A stretch of DNA of 64,000 nucleotides from Mucilaginibacter lappiensis (lineage in GTDB: Bacteria > Bacteroidota > Bacteroidia > Sphingobacteriales > Sphingobacteriaceae): NCBI RefSeq assembly GCF_900155965.1, contig NZ_FTMG01000008.1, positions 188,410 through 252,409 of the forward strand. Direction: 5' to 3'. A program made the position numbers and the translations under genes. Numbering within the stretch: the first letter of the stretch is position 1; each line of letters starts with the position of its first letter. This document shows, piece by piece, positions 27,703-35,766 of this stretch. Below the pieces are notes generated by a model. The model made no database searches and was not told the origin of the DNA. It saw only the letters and a program-made list of their open reading frames with translations.

Positions 27703-30367
27703 GTTGTGAAAGAAAGGTAATGAGGGACGCAAATTCTTCGTATGATAACGCGTTGGCCAGGCCTGTTGGCATCATAGATGTTTTCAATTCCTTACGGCTG
27801 ATCACATCGGATGCTTTTACTGTAAAAACATTGCCTGTTATGTCCCGCATCACTATCTTTTGTGCCGATTCCTCGGTAATGAAGCCCATATAGTTTTTGT
27901 TTCCTTTGGCAGATATTACTACGGTAGCAAAACCCTGGGAAATTGATGCGTTAGGTTTAAGAACCGACTCTGCAATTTGCTGCCTTGTCATGATGGAACC
28001 TATTTGTCCCATAAACGGCCCTTTTAGCTTTTCGCCCCTGGTAAGGCTATGACAAGCGATGCAGCCCTGACGGGCAAAAAGAGCTTTTCCCTTTAATGGA
28101 TCTCCTTTTATTTTTGCGATCATCAGCATCACATCTTCGATAGATGATTTCCCGATCTGGCCTTTCTTGTTCGTGATTTTGGCCAGATCAATTTTAACTT
28201 CTTTCGTGGCGGTACCTTTTTCTTCACCGCCAAACGCTGTAATCCCCATTTGATGGCGGGCATTTAAATTGGCAAAAAACTGTTTCCCGGTAGGGCTTGA
28301 TTTTGTCCATTGGGCTTTTAAAAATTGCTCAATCCGTGGCGAACCATCCCAGGTAACACCTTTATAAATTGGGCCATGCGAATCGGGCCTGGTACCCCAC
28401 CACCACGAAGCATCATAATCGGCCTCCTTTTTATAAAGCCGTGATAGTGTTACCAGTATTTGCTTTTTAGTTTTATCATCCTTCACTCTGGAGTAGGCTT
28501 TAATTAATCCATCAACAGCTTTGGTATCATATATATACCTTAAAGCCCATAGCGCCAGGGTTGAATTAGCTGTGCCGATGGCGTTAACGCAGTCATTAAC
28601 CGCATTCATACTTACAAGCGCCCTTACAGCCAGGTGTGCCGGTATAATGGCGGCATTGGGTTTGGCATGAGGACCTTCTTCATTTTTGTTTGGCGCCACA
28701 AAAGTAGCCGGAACTGGTGTAGTTAGCAATGGTTGAGCTGCAGCAATTCTGCCCAGGCGACCCAGACCTACAATAGCCGCGGCCTGAACCCGTTCGGACG
28801 GATTTTTTAAGCTGGCTAAAAATGGTTCAATGGGTACGTTTTGAATGCCAGGCTTTCTGTCTGCAAGTGCCCGTAAAGCAAACTCTTTTAAATTATTATC
28901 CTTTGAAAGTTGTACTAAAGCTGGTATCCCGTTTTCGCGGGTGGCCTGGGCATAGGTATAAAGCCCTGCAACCCGGGCATATAATGGCAGGCTGGCATCA
29001 TTTGCAATTTGGAGTGATAGTTTGCCGGTTTCTTCAACAGGCCTGGTAAGAAGTTCCTGGGAAGCACTTAAACGGGCCACAGCGCTTGCCGATTTAAGCA
29101 GGTTTGCCAAATCGCCTGCTGATGCCGCTTTAAGGTCGGGGAAAGATTTGTAGGTCCAGTTTGTGGGTACGGCTCTTACTACATAGCCTTTGGCCGCATC
29201 GCCAGAGTAACCCGCACCATCCCATGCAGAGAGGTAGAGTCTTCCTGATCCATCAACATCCAGATCTGTAATTTGAGGTAGTTGAATAAATTCTTCTTCT
29301 TTTTGCTGAAAGCTGGCGCCATCGGGTTTTAAACGATTGATATACAATTCGCTTCTTCCCCAGTCCGCTGTCATGGGTACGTGGTTGTATTTTTCGGGCC
29401 AGGTGGGTTCGTCCATGAACAAAGAACCCGTACCGGATCCGCCTCCTAAATCAACCAGGGCGGGTAGAATCTCATCCGTAAAGTGTTGGAACAATACCGG
29501 ATACCCGTATTCACCAGATTGTATGTGGTGTGAAAAACGGATGTTCCACCCGCCGCCATCATTGGTATTGTCACGGGTGAAAACGTTCATGTAAGGGTCA
29601 ATAGCGACATCGTATATGTTACGGGTTCCGTGGGTGTAAATCTCCATTTCGGTTCCATCGGGCCGTACCCTAACAATGCCGCCACCCAGCATAGTTAATT
29701 TTTTGCCGCTGCGGTCTATAGCATCATGAAAGCCAAAATCACCTACGGCTATATATATCCAGCCATCAATACCCATACGTATGCCATTGGTGGCATGATC
29801 TGTACCTCTTTCGGCCAGCATGTGGGCATTGCTTATATGCTCAATAAGCGGCTTTGGAGGGCCATCGGCAATGCCATCATGGTCTTTGTCTGTAAAAACT
29901 TCCAGGTTCATCCCAATTGCTTTACCTGTTTCTTTAGAAAATACCGTGTGCATTACAAAAACCTGGTCGCCCATCACCAGGATACCCCTGGGATCGTCAA
30001 CTTCGGCAAATTCTGTATGCTTGTCTATCTTACCGTCATTGTCACTGTCCACAAGCCTCATAATTTTTCCTTTCCCGGGAGTTTTGCCCAGGGAGCCTAT
30101 CATATCTACACCAACATATACCTCGCCTGTTGGCGCTGTTGCAATACAAGCCGGACTTGGCGTAAGGTCTGGGCCGGCAAACCGAGTAATTTTTAATCCA
30201 TCCGGCCAATGAAGGGTGTCCTGGCGTTTGGTACCTAAAGTATGACTTTGATTTAGCGAAGCATGTTTAATTGGAGGTTGATTTTCTGGAAAAAAAGCGC
30301 TTGTAAAGTACCTGAGCGTACCAAAAAAAACGACGACAAAAAGCAGGGTGAAGGACAGTTTTAGCAT
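27692..30367 (-). CDS. PVC-type sugar-dehydrogenase-like propeller / HEAT / cytochrome c protein
   Basis: Membrane-anchored periplasmic protein of 891 residues. TM or uncleaved signal at 1-25. A GSDH/NHL-like beta-propeller (about 45-400) carries Asp-rich calcium-type loops (DSDNDGKID, DKDHDGIADG) and GTDHATNGIRMGIDGW. HEAT-like helical repeats cover about 410-620. The C-terminal cytochrome c domain has haem motif CIACH at 769-773 and a likely axial Met866 in MMPTGLANAL. Family members abound in Planctomycetes/Verrucomicrobia and are found in Bacteroidota. Likely role: oxidise a sugar or alcohol and pass electrons to a haem. It is divergent from the DUF1549/DUF1553 cluster. Confidence 0.88.
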   Translation of the reverse strand: MLKLSFTLLFVVVFFGTLRYFTSAFFPENQPPIKHASLNQSHTLGTKRQDTLHWPDGLKITRFAGPDLTPSPACIATAPTGEVYVGVDMIGSLGKTPGKGKIMRLVDSDNDGKIDKHTEFAEVDDPRGILVMGDQVFVMHTVFSKETGKAIGMNLEVFTDKDHDGIADGPPKPLIEHISNAHMLAERGTDHATNGIRMGIDGWIYIAVGDFGFHDAIDRSGKKLTMLGGGIVRVRPDGTEMEIYTHGTRNIYDVAIDPYMNVFTRDNTNDGGGWNIRFSHHIQSGEYGYPVLFQHFTDEILPALVDLGGGSGTGSLFMDEPTWPEKYNHVPMTADWGRSELYINRLKPDGASFQQKEEEFIQLPQITDLDVDGSGRLYLSAWDGAGYSGDAAKGYVVRAVPTNWTYKSFPDLKAASAGDLANLLKSASAVARLSASQELLTRPVEETGKLSLQIANDASLPLYARVAGLYTYAQATRENGIPALVQLSKDNNLKEFALRALADRKPGIQNVPIEPFLASLKNPSERVQAAAIVGLGRLGRIAAAQPLLTTPVPATFVAPNKNEEGPHAKPNAAIIPAHLAVRALVSMNAVNDCVNAIGTANSTLALWALRYIYDTKAVDGLIKAYSRVKDDKTKKQILVTLSRLYKKEADYDASWWWGTRPDSHGPIYKGVTWDGSPRIEQFLKAQWTKSSPTGKQFFANLNARHQMGITAFGGEEKGTATKEVKIDLAKITNKKGQIGKSSIEDVMLMIAKIKGDPLKGKALFARQGCIACHSLTRGEKLKGPFMGQIGSIMTRQQIAESVLKPNASISQGFATVVISAKGNKNYMGFITEESAQKIVMRDITGNVFTVKASDVISRKELKTSMMPTGLANALSYEEFASLITFLSQQKN

Positions 30368-30899
30368 AAGGATTAAGAATTTTAGGGAATAATTAGTGTT
30401 GTTAAACGGATAAATTTATGTGTTTCATTTAATGATAGATGTATTTTTTATTTAATTTTTTGTCAGTAATGTGTTTTAGACAATTAATTAGATATCAACT
30501 TCAAGATTATAGTATATGCCGGTGATGATGTGAAACAAGGTAGATGAAGTAGTATCTTATGTCTTTGTTAACTATGATAGTAAGATAACACATTAAAATA
30601 GGAAGTTAATCCATTGTGGAACTGCTGGCTGTGCTATAATTTTATATGCAATATTTAATTTGTTTGTACATATAAACAAATAATTTTAATCATATATTTA
30701 TTGCTTAAATACAGAGACCCTTTATTTATAAACGCCAATAAATAGCTAATTAAAAAGCCAATTATAAACATATAATGATGGGTTCTCATTAAACCTGTTT
30801 TGAAATTGGAGCGGATAAATTTGTTTGGTTTATCTGCCCTGATTAATGAGAAAACCGATCATAGTAATTATTATTTAAACCACCCTTACTACCAAATTA
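30368..30899. promoter_or_regulatory. Divergent promoter region of the haem-protein cluster
   Basis: A gene-free 532-bp AT-rich region between the minus-strand propeller/cytochrome gene and the plus-strand DUF1549 gene. It must contain promoters for both. I see no convincing -7 box, dyad or RNA element; a frame opening at a TTG at 30800 runs into the DUF1549 gene out of frame and is not supported. Confidence 0.3.
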
Positions 30900-33227
30900 A
30901 TGATGAATTGGAAGGTGTATTTTTTTTCGACCTGGTGTACTGTTTGTGCGTTGTGCCTGTTTTCTGCTTGTACCCATTCAAGATCAGACCAGGGTACGGA
31001 GGAACAGGTACCAGATGTGATAAGCTATAATTTTAACATCAGACCCATTCTGTCTGATAAATGTTATAAATGCCATGGGCCCGATGCCAGTAAACGGGAG
31101 GCCGGTCTTCGGCTTGATATGCCGGAGAGTGCCTACCAGGCTTTAAAAGACAATCCAAAGGCTCATGCCCTGGTACCCGGCGAGCCTAGTCTGTCGGAGG
31201 TTTACAAGCGCATTTCAACCCAGGATACGATGGAGTTGATGCCACCACCGGCTTCGAATTTGAAAAGATTGTCGGCCTATGAAGTAGACCTGATCAAAAA
31301 ATGGATAAAACAGGGTGCCAAATACGAAAAGCACTGGGCTTTTGTACCTCCCAAATTACCTACAGTACCACAAGTGAAAAACACAGCGTGGCCCAAAAAT
31401 CAGATAGATAATTTTATACTGCAAAAGCTGGAGCAGAAAGGTATCGATCCCAATCCCGAAGCCGACAAAGAGCGTTTGCTTAAAAGGTTATCGCTTGATC
31501 TTACAGGCTTGCCACCCAGTTTGCCCATGATGGACTCGTTTTTGGCTGATAAAAGTGCAAATGCTTATCAAAAGATGGTGGATCAATTGATACAAAGCCC
31601 CCAGTATGGCGAAAAAATGACCCTGCATTGGCTGGATGTTGCCCGCTATGCGGATTCGCACGGTTACCAGGATGATAATTACCGTAGCCAATGGCCCTGG
31701 CGCGATTGGGTGATTCATGCTTTTAATGAAAATTTGCCTTACGATAAATTTGTAACCTGGCAGCTGGCGGGAGATCTGCTGCCCAATTCTACCCAGGAGC
31801 AATTGCTGGCCACTGGTTTTAACCGTAACCATAAAATAACAGAAGAGGGGGGCGTAATTGATGAAGAATACCGGGTAAGTTATGTAACCGACCGTACCAA
31901 TACCTTTGGCAAAGCATTGTTGGGAATTACCCTGGAATGCGCCCATTGCCATGACCATAAGTATGATCCTTTTTCGCAGAAGGAATATTACCAGGTATAT
32001 TCCTTTTTTAACAATGTAAAAGAAGTGGGTATCCAGTCGACAGTAGGAGGTCCTGAGACTTATGCCAAACGACCGATGATGCAGATCAGTAATGAGGAGG
32101 TGAAAAAGGTATTGAACTTTATAAACAAGCAGGATACTGCAAAACTCATCGTATCGGTAATGGGCGATAGTGACAAAGTACGGCCAACCTACATCCTGAA
32201 ACGTGGTAACTACGATGCACACGGGGATCAAGTTGAACCCGGAACCCCTCAATCCATATTGCCTTTTACCGCCAGCTATCCTAAAAACAGACTGGGGCTT
32301 GCCGAGTGGTTGTTCAATAAGAATAATCCGTTAGCTGCCCGGGTATTTGTTAACCAGGTATGGCAGGAGTTTTTTGGCAAAGGTATTGTTAAAAGTTCTG
32401 GTGATTTTGGAATGCAGGGTGATTTGCCCTCACATCCGGAACTGCTGGACTGGCTGGCCGTCGATTTCAGGGATCATGGCTGGGATATCAAACGGCTCGT
32501 CAAACAGATTGTGTTATCGGCCACTTACAGGCAATCAGCTATACTCACCCCCGAAAAAGCAAAATCGGATCCTGAAAATACTTACCTGTCCCGCGGTCCT
32601 CGTTATCGTTTGCCTGCCGAGTTTGTCCGCGACTTGGTACTAGCCAGTAGTGGGCTGCTAACGCGTACCATCGGGGGGCCAAGCGTTAACCCTTATCAGC
32701 CACCCGGTCTTTGGGAAAATGCCACCTCGGGGCGTGGTATACTGGCCAATTACAAACAGGTACATGGCCCTAATCTTTACAGGAGGGGGATGTATACACT
32801 CATCAAACGTACGGTACCACCGGCCTCATTGGGTATTTTTGATGCCAGTAACCGTGATCAGTGCGAGGTAAAACGCTTACGTACCAATACGCCGCTCCAG
32901 GCATTGGTGATGCTGAATGATCCAACGGTATTGGAGGCATCGAGGGTATTAGCGGCAAGGTTATTACAGGATAACAATTCAACTTCGGCCAAGGTAACTA
33001 AAGCGTTCCGGTTGATCATGTGCCGCCACCCGCAAGAAAAAGAACTGACCATATTAACCGCTTATTATAAAGACGAGTTAAAGACCATGAAAAAAGCAGA
33101 TGCCGAAAAGTTGCTGAGTGTTGGCGAATACCCGCTTCCGGTTAATGCTGATAAAATAACATTGGCCGCGATGATGAAAGTAGTAGACACCATATATAAT
33201 TTAGAAGAAGCCATAACCAAAACCTGA
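30900..33227 (+). CDS. PSCyt1/DUF1549/DUF1553 lipoprotein with cytochrome c motifs
   Basis: Lipoprotein of 775 residues; signal with lipobox FSAC (Cys24). The PSCyt1 cytochrome-like domain follows, with haem motif CYKCH at 55-59 and GPDASKREAGLRLD. DUF1549 (about 160-370) has IDNFILQKLEQKGIDPN and LSLDLTGLPPS and carries a second haem-type motif CAHCHDHKYDPF at 347-358, conserved in the family. DUF1553 (about 460-730) has NPLAARVFVNQVWQEFFGKG and FGMQGDLPSHPELLDWLA. It lies 5 bp before its usual partner, DUF1501. The biochemical role of this family is not established; export and haem binding are well supported. Confidence 0.9.
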   Translation: MMNWKVYFFSTWCTVCALCLFSACTHSRSDQGTEEQVPDVISYNFNIRPILSDKCYKCHGPDASKREAGLRLDMPESAYQALKDNPKAHALVPGEPSLSEVYKRISTQDTMELMPPPASNLKRLSAYEVDLIKKWIKQGAKYEKHWAFVPPKLPTVPQVKNTAWPKNQIDNFILQKLEQKGIDPNPEADKERLLKRLSLDLTGLPPSLPMMDSFLADKSANAYQKMVDQLIQSPQYGEKMTLHWLDVARYADSHGYQDDNYRSQWPWRDWVIHAFNENLPYDKFVTWQLAGDLLPNSTQEQLLATGFNRNHKITEEGGVIDEEYRVSYVTDRTNTFGKALLGITLECAHCHDHKYDPFSQKEYYQVYSFFNNVKEVGIQSTVGGPETYAKRPMMQISNEEVKKVLNFINKQDTAKLIVSVMGDSDKVRPTYILKRGNYDAHGDQVEPGTPQSILPFTASYPKNRLGLAEWLFNKNNPLAARVFVNQVWQEFFGKGIVKSSGDFGMQGDLPSHPELLDWLAVDFRDHGWDIKRLVKQIVLSATYRQSAILTPEKAKSDPENTYLSRGPRYRLPAEFVRDLVLASSGLLTRTIGGPSVNPYQPPGLWENATSGRGILANYKQVHGPNLYRRGMYTLIKRTVPPASLGIFDASNRDQCEVKRLRTNTPLQALVMLNDPTVLEASRVLAARLLQDNNSTSAKVTKAFRLIMCRHPQEKELTILTAYYKDELKTMKKADAEKLLSVGEYPLPVNADKITLAAMMKVVDTIYNLEEAITKT

Positions 33228-33232
33228 GCCAT

Positions 33233-34690
33233 ATGGAAAAAGATTTTTTAGAAAGCAGACTCAATATTAACAGAAGAAAGTTTTTGTCCAGGCTGAGTTT
33301 GGGTATAGGTAGTGTGGCATTGGGCTCTTTGCTCATTCCGGATTTGTTTAGCGGGAACGGAGCCGATAGCGAGGCCGATTTTATTCCGGGCATCCCTAAT
33401 TTTGCCCCTAAGGCTAAAAGGGTGATCTATCTTTTTCAGGACGGTGCGCCTTCACAACTGGAATCATTTGATTATAAACCTAAATTAAGGGAGATGATGG
33501 GGCAGGAGCTGCCCGCATCGGTTCGCGGTAACCAGATATTGACCGGGATGACTGCCAAGCAGGCCTCCTTTCCACTGGTAGGCTCCTTTTATGATTTTAA
33601 ACAATATGGTGAATCGGGTGCATACGTAAGCGATTTGTTTCCGCATATAGGTAAAATAGCCGACGATATCTGCATCATCCGCTCCATGAACACTGATGCT
33701 ATTAATCATGATCCGGCGCTTACTTTTTTCCAAACCGGTGCGCAGCAGGGTAACCGGCCAAGCATGGGCTCATGGGTAAGCTATGGCTTGGGCAGCGAAA
33801 ATAAAAACCTGCCGGCCTTTACCGTATTATTATCAAAGGGTAAAGGGAACGGTCAGGGGGTATACTCCAAGTTATGGAGCAACGGATTTTTAGATTCTAT
33901 TCACCAGGGTGTACAGTTTAGCAGCGGCGAAAACCCTATACTTTATTTAAATGACCCAGAGGGTTTAAACCGGCATGAGCGCAGGAAAATGCTGGACAAC
34001 CTGGCGGCCCTTAATGATATCAATTACAAACAGTTTGGTGATCCTGAAATAAATGCCAAAATACAGCAATACGAAATGGCCTACCGCATGCAAACAGCCG
34101 TTCCCGAAATTATGGATGTATCCAAAGAATCGGACGATATTGTGAAGATGTACGGGCCCGATTGCCTGGTTCCCGGTACTTATGCGGCAAACTGTCTGCT
34201 GGCGCGTAAACTATCAGAAAACGGGGTCCGCTTTGTGCAATTATACCACCAGGGCTGGGATCAGCATTCTAACTTACCGCAGGAAATGGCTGGTCAGGCT
34301 AAAGATGTTGACCAGGCTTCGGCGGCATTGGTTACTGACCTGAAACAACGTGGTTTGCTCGACGAAACGCTGGTGATTTGGGGTGGTGAATTTGGCCGCA
34401 CCAATTACAGCCAGGGTAAACTGGAAAAAGCCAATTATGGCCGCGACCATCATCCCCGTTGTTTCAGTATCTGGATGGCTGGCGGCGGTATCAAACCTGG
34501 TTTGGTATATGGTGAGTCGGACGAATTTGGCTATAACATCGTGAAAGATCCCGTGCATGTGCATGATTTCCACGCTACCATGCTTAATCAGTTAGGTATC
34601 GACCATAAAAAACTAACCTTTAAAAGTTTGGGCAGACGTTACAGATTAACAGATGTGGCTGGTAATGTGATTAAGGGCATCATCGCGTAA
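33233..34690 (+). CDS. DUF1501 (sulfatase/alkaline-phosphatase-fold) protein, Tat-exported
   Basis: Product of 485 residues with a Tat signal: INRRKFLSRLSLG (Arg14-Arg15) followed by a hydrophobic stretch. DUF1501 blocks are clear: VIYLFQDGAPSQLESFDYKP, RSMNTDAINHDPALTFFQTG, LYHQGWDQHSNLP, VIWGGEFGRTNYSQG and GRDHHPRCFSIWMAGGG. The fold is related to alkaline phosphatase and sulfatases, but the usual sulfatase Cys/Ser-x-Pro-x-Arg motif is absent. Tat export implies folding, perhaps with a cofactor or metal, before secretion. It starts 5 bp after the DUF1549/DUF1553 gene, its near-universal genomic partner. Confidence 0.9.
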   Translation: MEKDFLESRLNINRRKFLSRLSLGIGSVALGSLLIPDLFSGNGADSEADFIPGIPNFAPKAKRVIYLFQDGAPSQLESFDYKPKLREMMGQELPASVRGNQILTGMTAKQASFPLVGSFYDFKQYGESGAYVSDLFPHIGKIADDICIIRSMNTDAINHDPALTFFQTGAQQGNRPSMGSWVSYGLGSENKNLPAFTVLLSKGKGNGQGVYSKLWSNGFLDSIHQGVQFSSGENPILYLNDPEGLNRHERRKMLDNLAALNDINYKQFGDPEINAKIQQYEMAYRMQTAVPEIMDVSKESDDIVKMYGPDCLVPGTYAANCLLARKLSENGVRFVQLYHQGWDQHSNLPQEMAGQAKDVDQASAALVTDLKQRGLLDETLVIWGGEFGRTNYSQGKLEKANYGRDHHPRCFSIWMAGGGIKPGLVYGESDEFGYNIVKDPVHVHDFHATMLNQLGIDHKKLTFKSLGRRYRLTDVAGNVIKGIIA

Positions 34691-34705
34691 AGAATACCTA
34701 TTACA

Positions 34706-35731
34706 ATGGAAAGAAGAGATTTTATTAAACATACCACCGCTTTATCAGCCGGGTTTTTTATAGCTAAAGATTTGTTGGCCAGGGATGACCGGCCTGTTTA
34801 TGGTCATGGTCATATGCGGTACCGCATGGATAAAAACTGGAGCAAAGCCGATGCCCAAAAGAATCCGGTAAATGATTGTCACGAAATGGTGCAGGATGCA
34901 CAGGGGCGGATATTATTGCTCACCAACGAAACAAAGAATAATGTGCTCATCTATAATAAATCGGGTAAACTATTGGATACCTGGGGGCACGACTTTCCGG
35001 GTGCTCACGGTTTGACGATAGTGAATGAGAACGGCAGCGAGTTTTTATTCATTACCGATACAGTAAAACACCAGGTATATAAAACCACATTGGAGGGGCG
35101 GATATTAATGACCATCGATGTTCCCTTAGAAACAGGAGTTTACCATAAGGCCGAAGAATTTGTACCTACTGAAACCACGGTTGATACCAATGGCGATTTT
35201 TTTATTGCCGATGGTTATGGTGCGCAGTACATTACACACTATGATAAAGACGGTAAGCTGAAAGGTTTTTTTGGAGGCAAAGGAGAGGGGGACGAACATT
35301 TGGATAATGCTCATGGTATTGTGATCGACAGACGTCATAAAACGCCAACCTTGTTAATAACCGACCGTACCCGCAACTGCTTTAAACGCTTTAGTTTAGA
35401 TGGTCAGCTGCAGGAAATCATCAAACTGCCTGGCGCTTGTGTATGCCGCCCGGTTATCAAAGGCGACTATTTGTATGCGGCCGTGTTACGGTCGCCGGAC
35501 CTTGGGCATGAAAATACCGGATTTGTAACGATATTGAATAAAAACAACAAAGTAGTATCCAATATTGGCGGTACCGAACCGGTTTATCAGAATGGTGTTT
35601 TGCAGCCTATGGCGCAGGCCGAAAAGATATTTTTAAATCCGCATGATGTATGTGTGGATAATGATGAGAACCTTTATGTGGCCCAGTGGGCGTCGGGTAA
35701 GGTGTATCCTTATAAATTTACAAGAGTTTAA
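34706..35731 (+). CDS. Tat-exported NHL/six-bladed beta-propeller protein
   Basis: Product of 341 residues. Tat-type signal MERRDFIKHTTALSAG. The rest reads as NHL-type blades. A His recurs at comparable places in successive blades: NDCHEMVQDA, GAHGLTIV, DNAHGIVID and NPHDVCVD, a pattern like the metal-binding histidines of peptidyl-hydroxyglycine lyases and related propellers. It could be a metal-dependent lyase or a binding protein; no function is proven. It begins 15 bp after the DUF1501 gene and belongs to the same operon. Confidence 0.75.
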   Translation: MERRDFIKHTTALSAGFFIAKDLLARDDRPVYGHGHMRYRMDKNWSKADAQKNPVNDCHEMVQDAQGRILLLTNETKNNVLIYNKSGKLLDTWGHDFPGAHGLTIVNENGSEFLFITDTVKHQVYKTTLEGRILMTIDVPLETGVYHKAEEFVPTETTVDTNGDFFIADGYGAQYITHYDKDGKLKGFFGGKGEGDEHLDNAHGIVIDRRHKTPTLLITDRTRNCFKRFSLDGQLQEIIKLPGACVCRPVIKGDYLYAAVLRSPDLGHENTGFVTILNKNNKVVSNIGGTEPVYQNGVLQPMAQAEKIFLNPHDVCVDNDENLYVAQWASGKVYPYKFTRV

Positions 35732-35766
35732 ACTAAAGCTTCATAGCTTATATACCGGTTATTTTA

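Noticed and set aside
29726..30196. 156-codon open frame on the plus strand
   Set aside because: Antisense to the propeller domain of the cytochrome protein; composition is unlike a real protein (many Cys/His/Tyr from antisense codons).
30800..31030. 76-codon frame upstream of the DUF1549 gene
   Set aside because: Begins at a TTG and overlaps the real lipoprotein gene in another frame; no homology-like pattern.
31488..32252. 254-codon open frame on the minus strand
   Set aside because: Antisense to the conserved DUF1549 region including the CAHCHDHK motif; no recognisable protein features.
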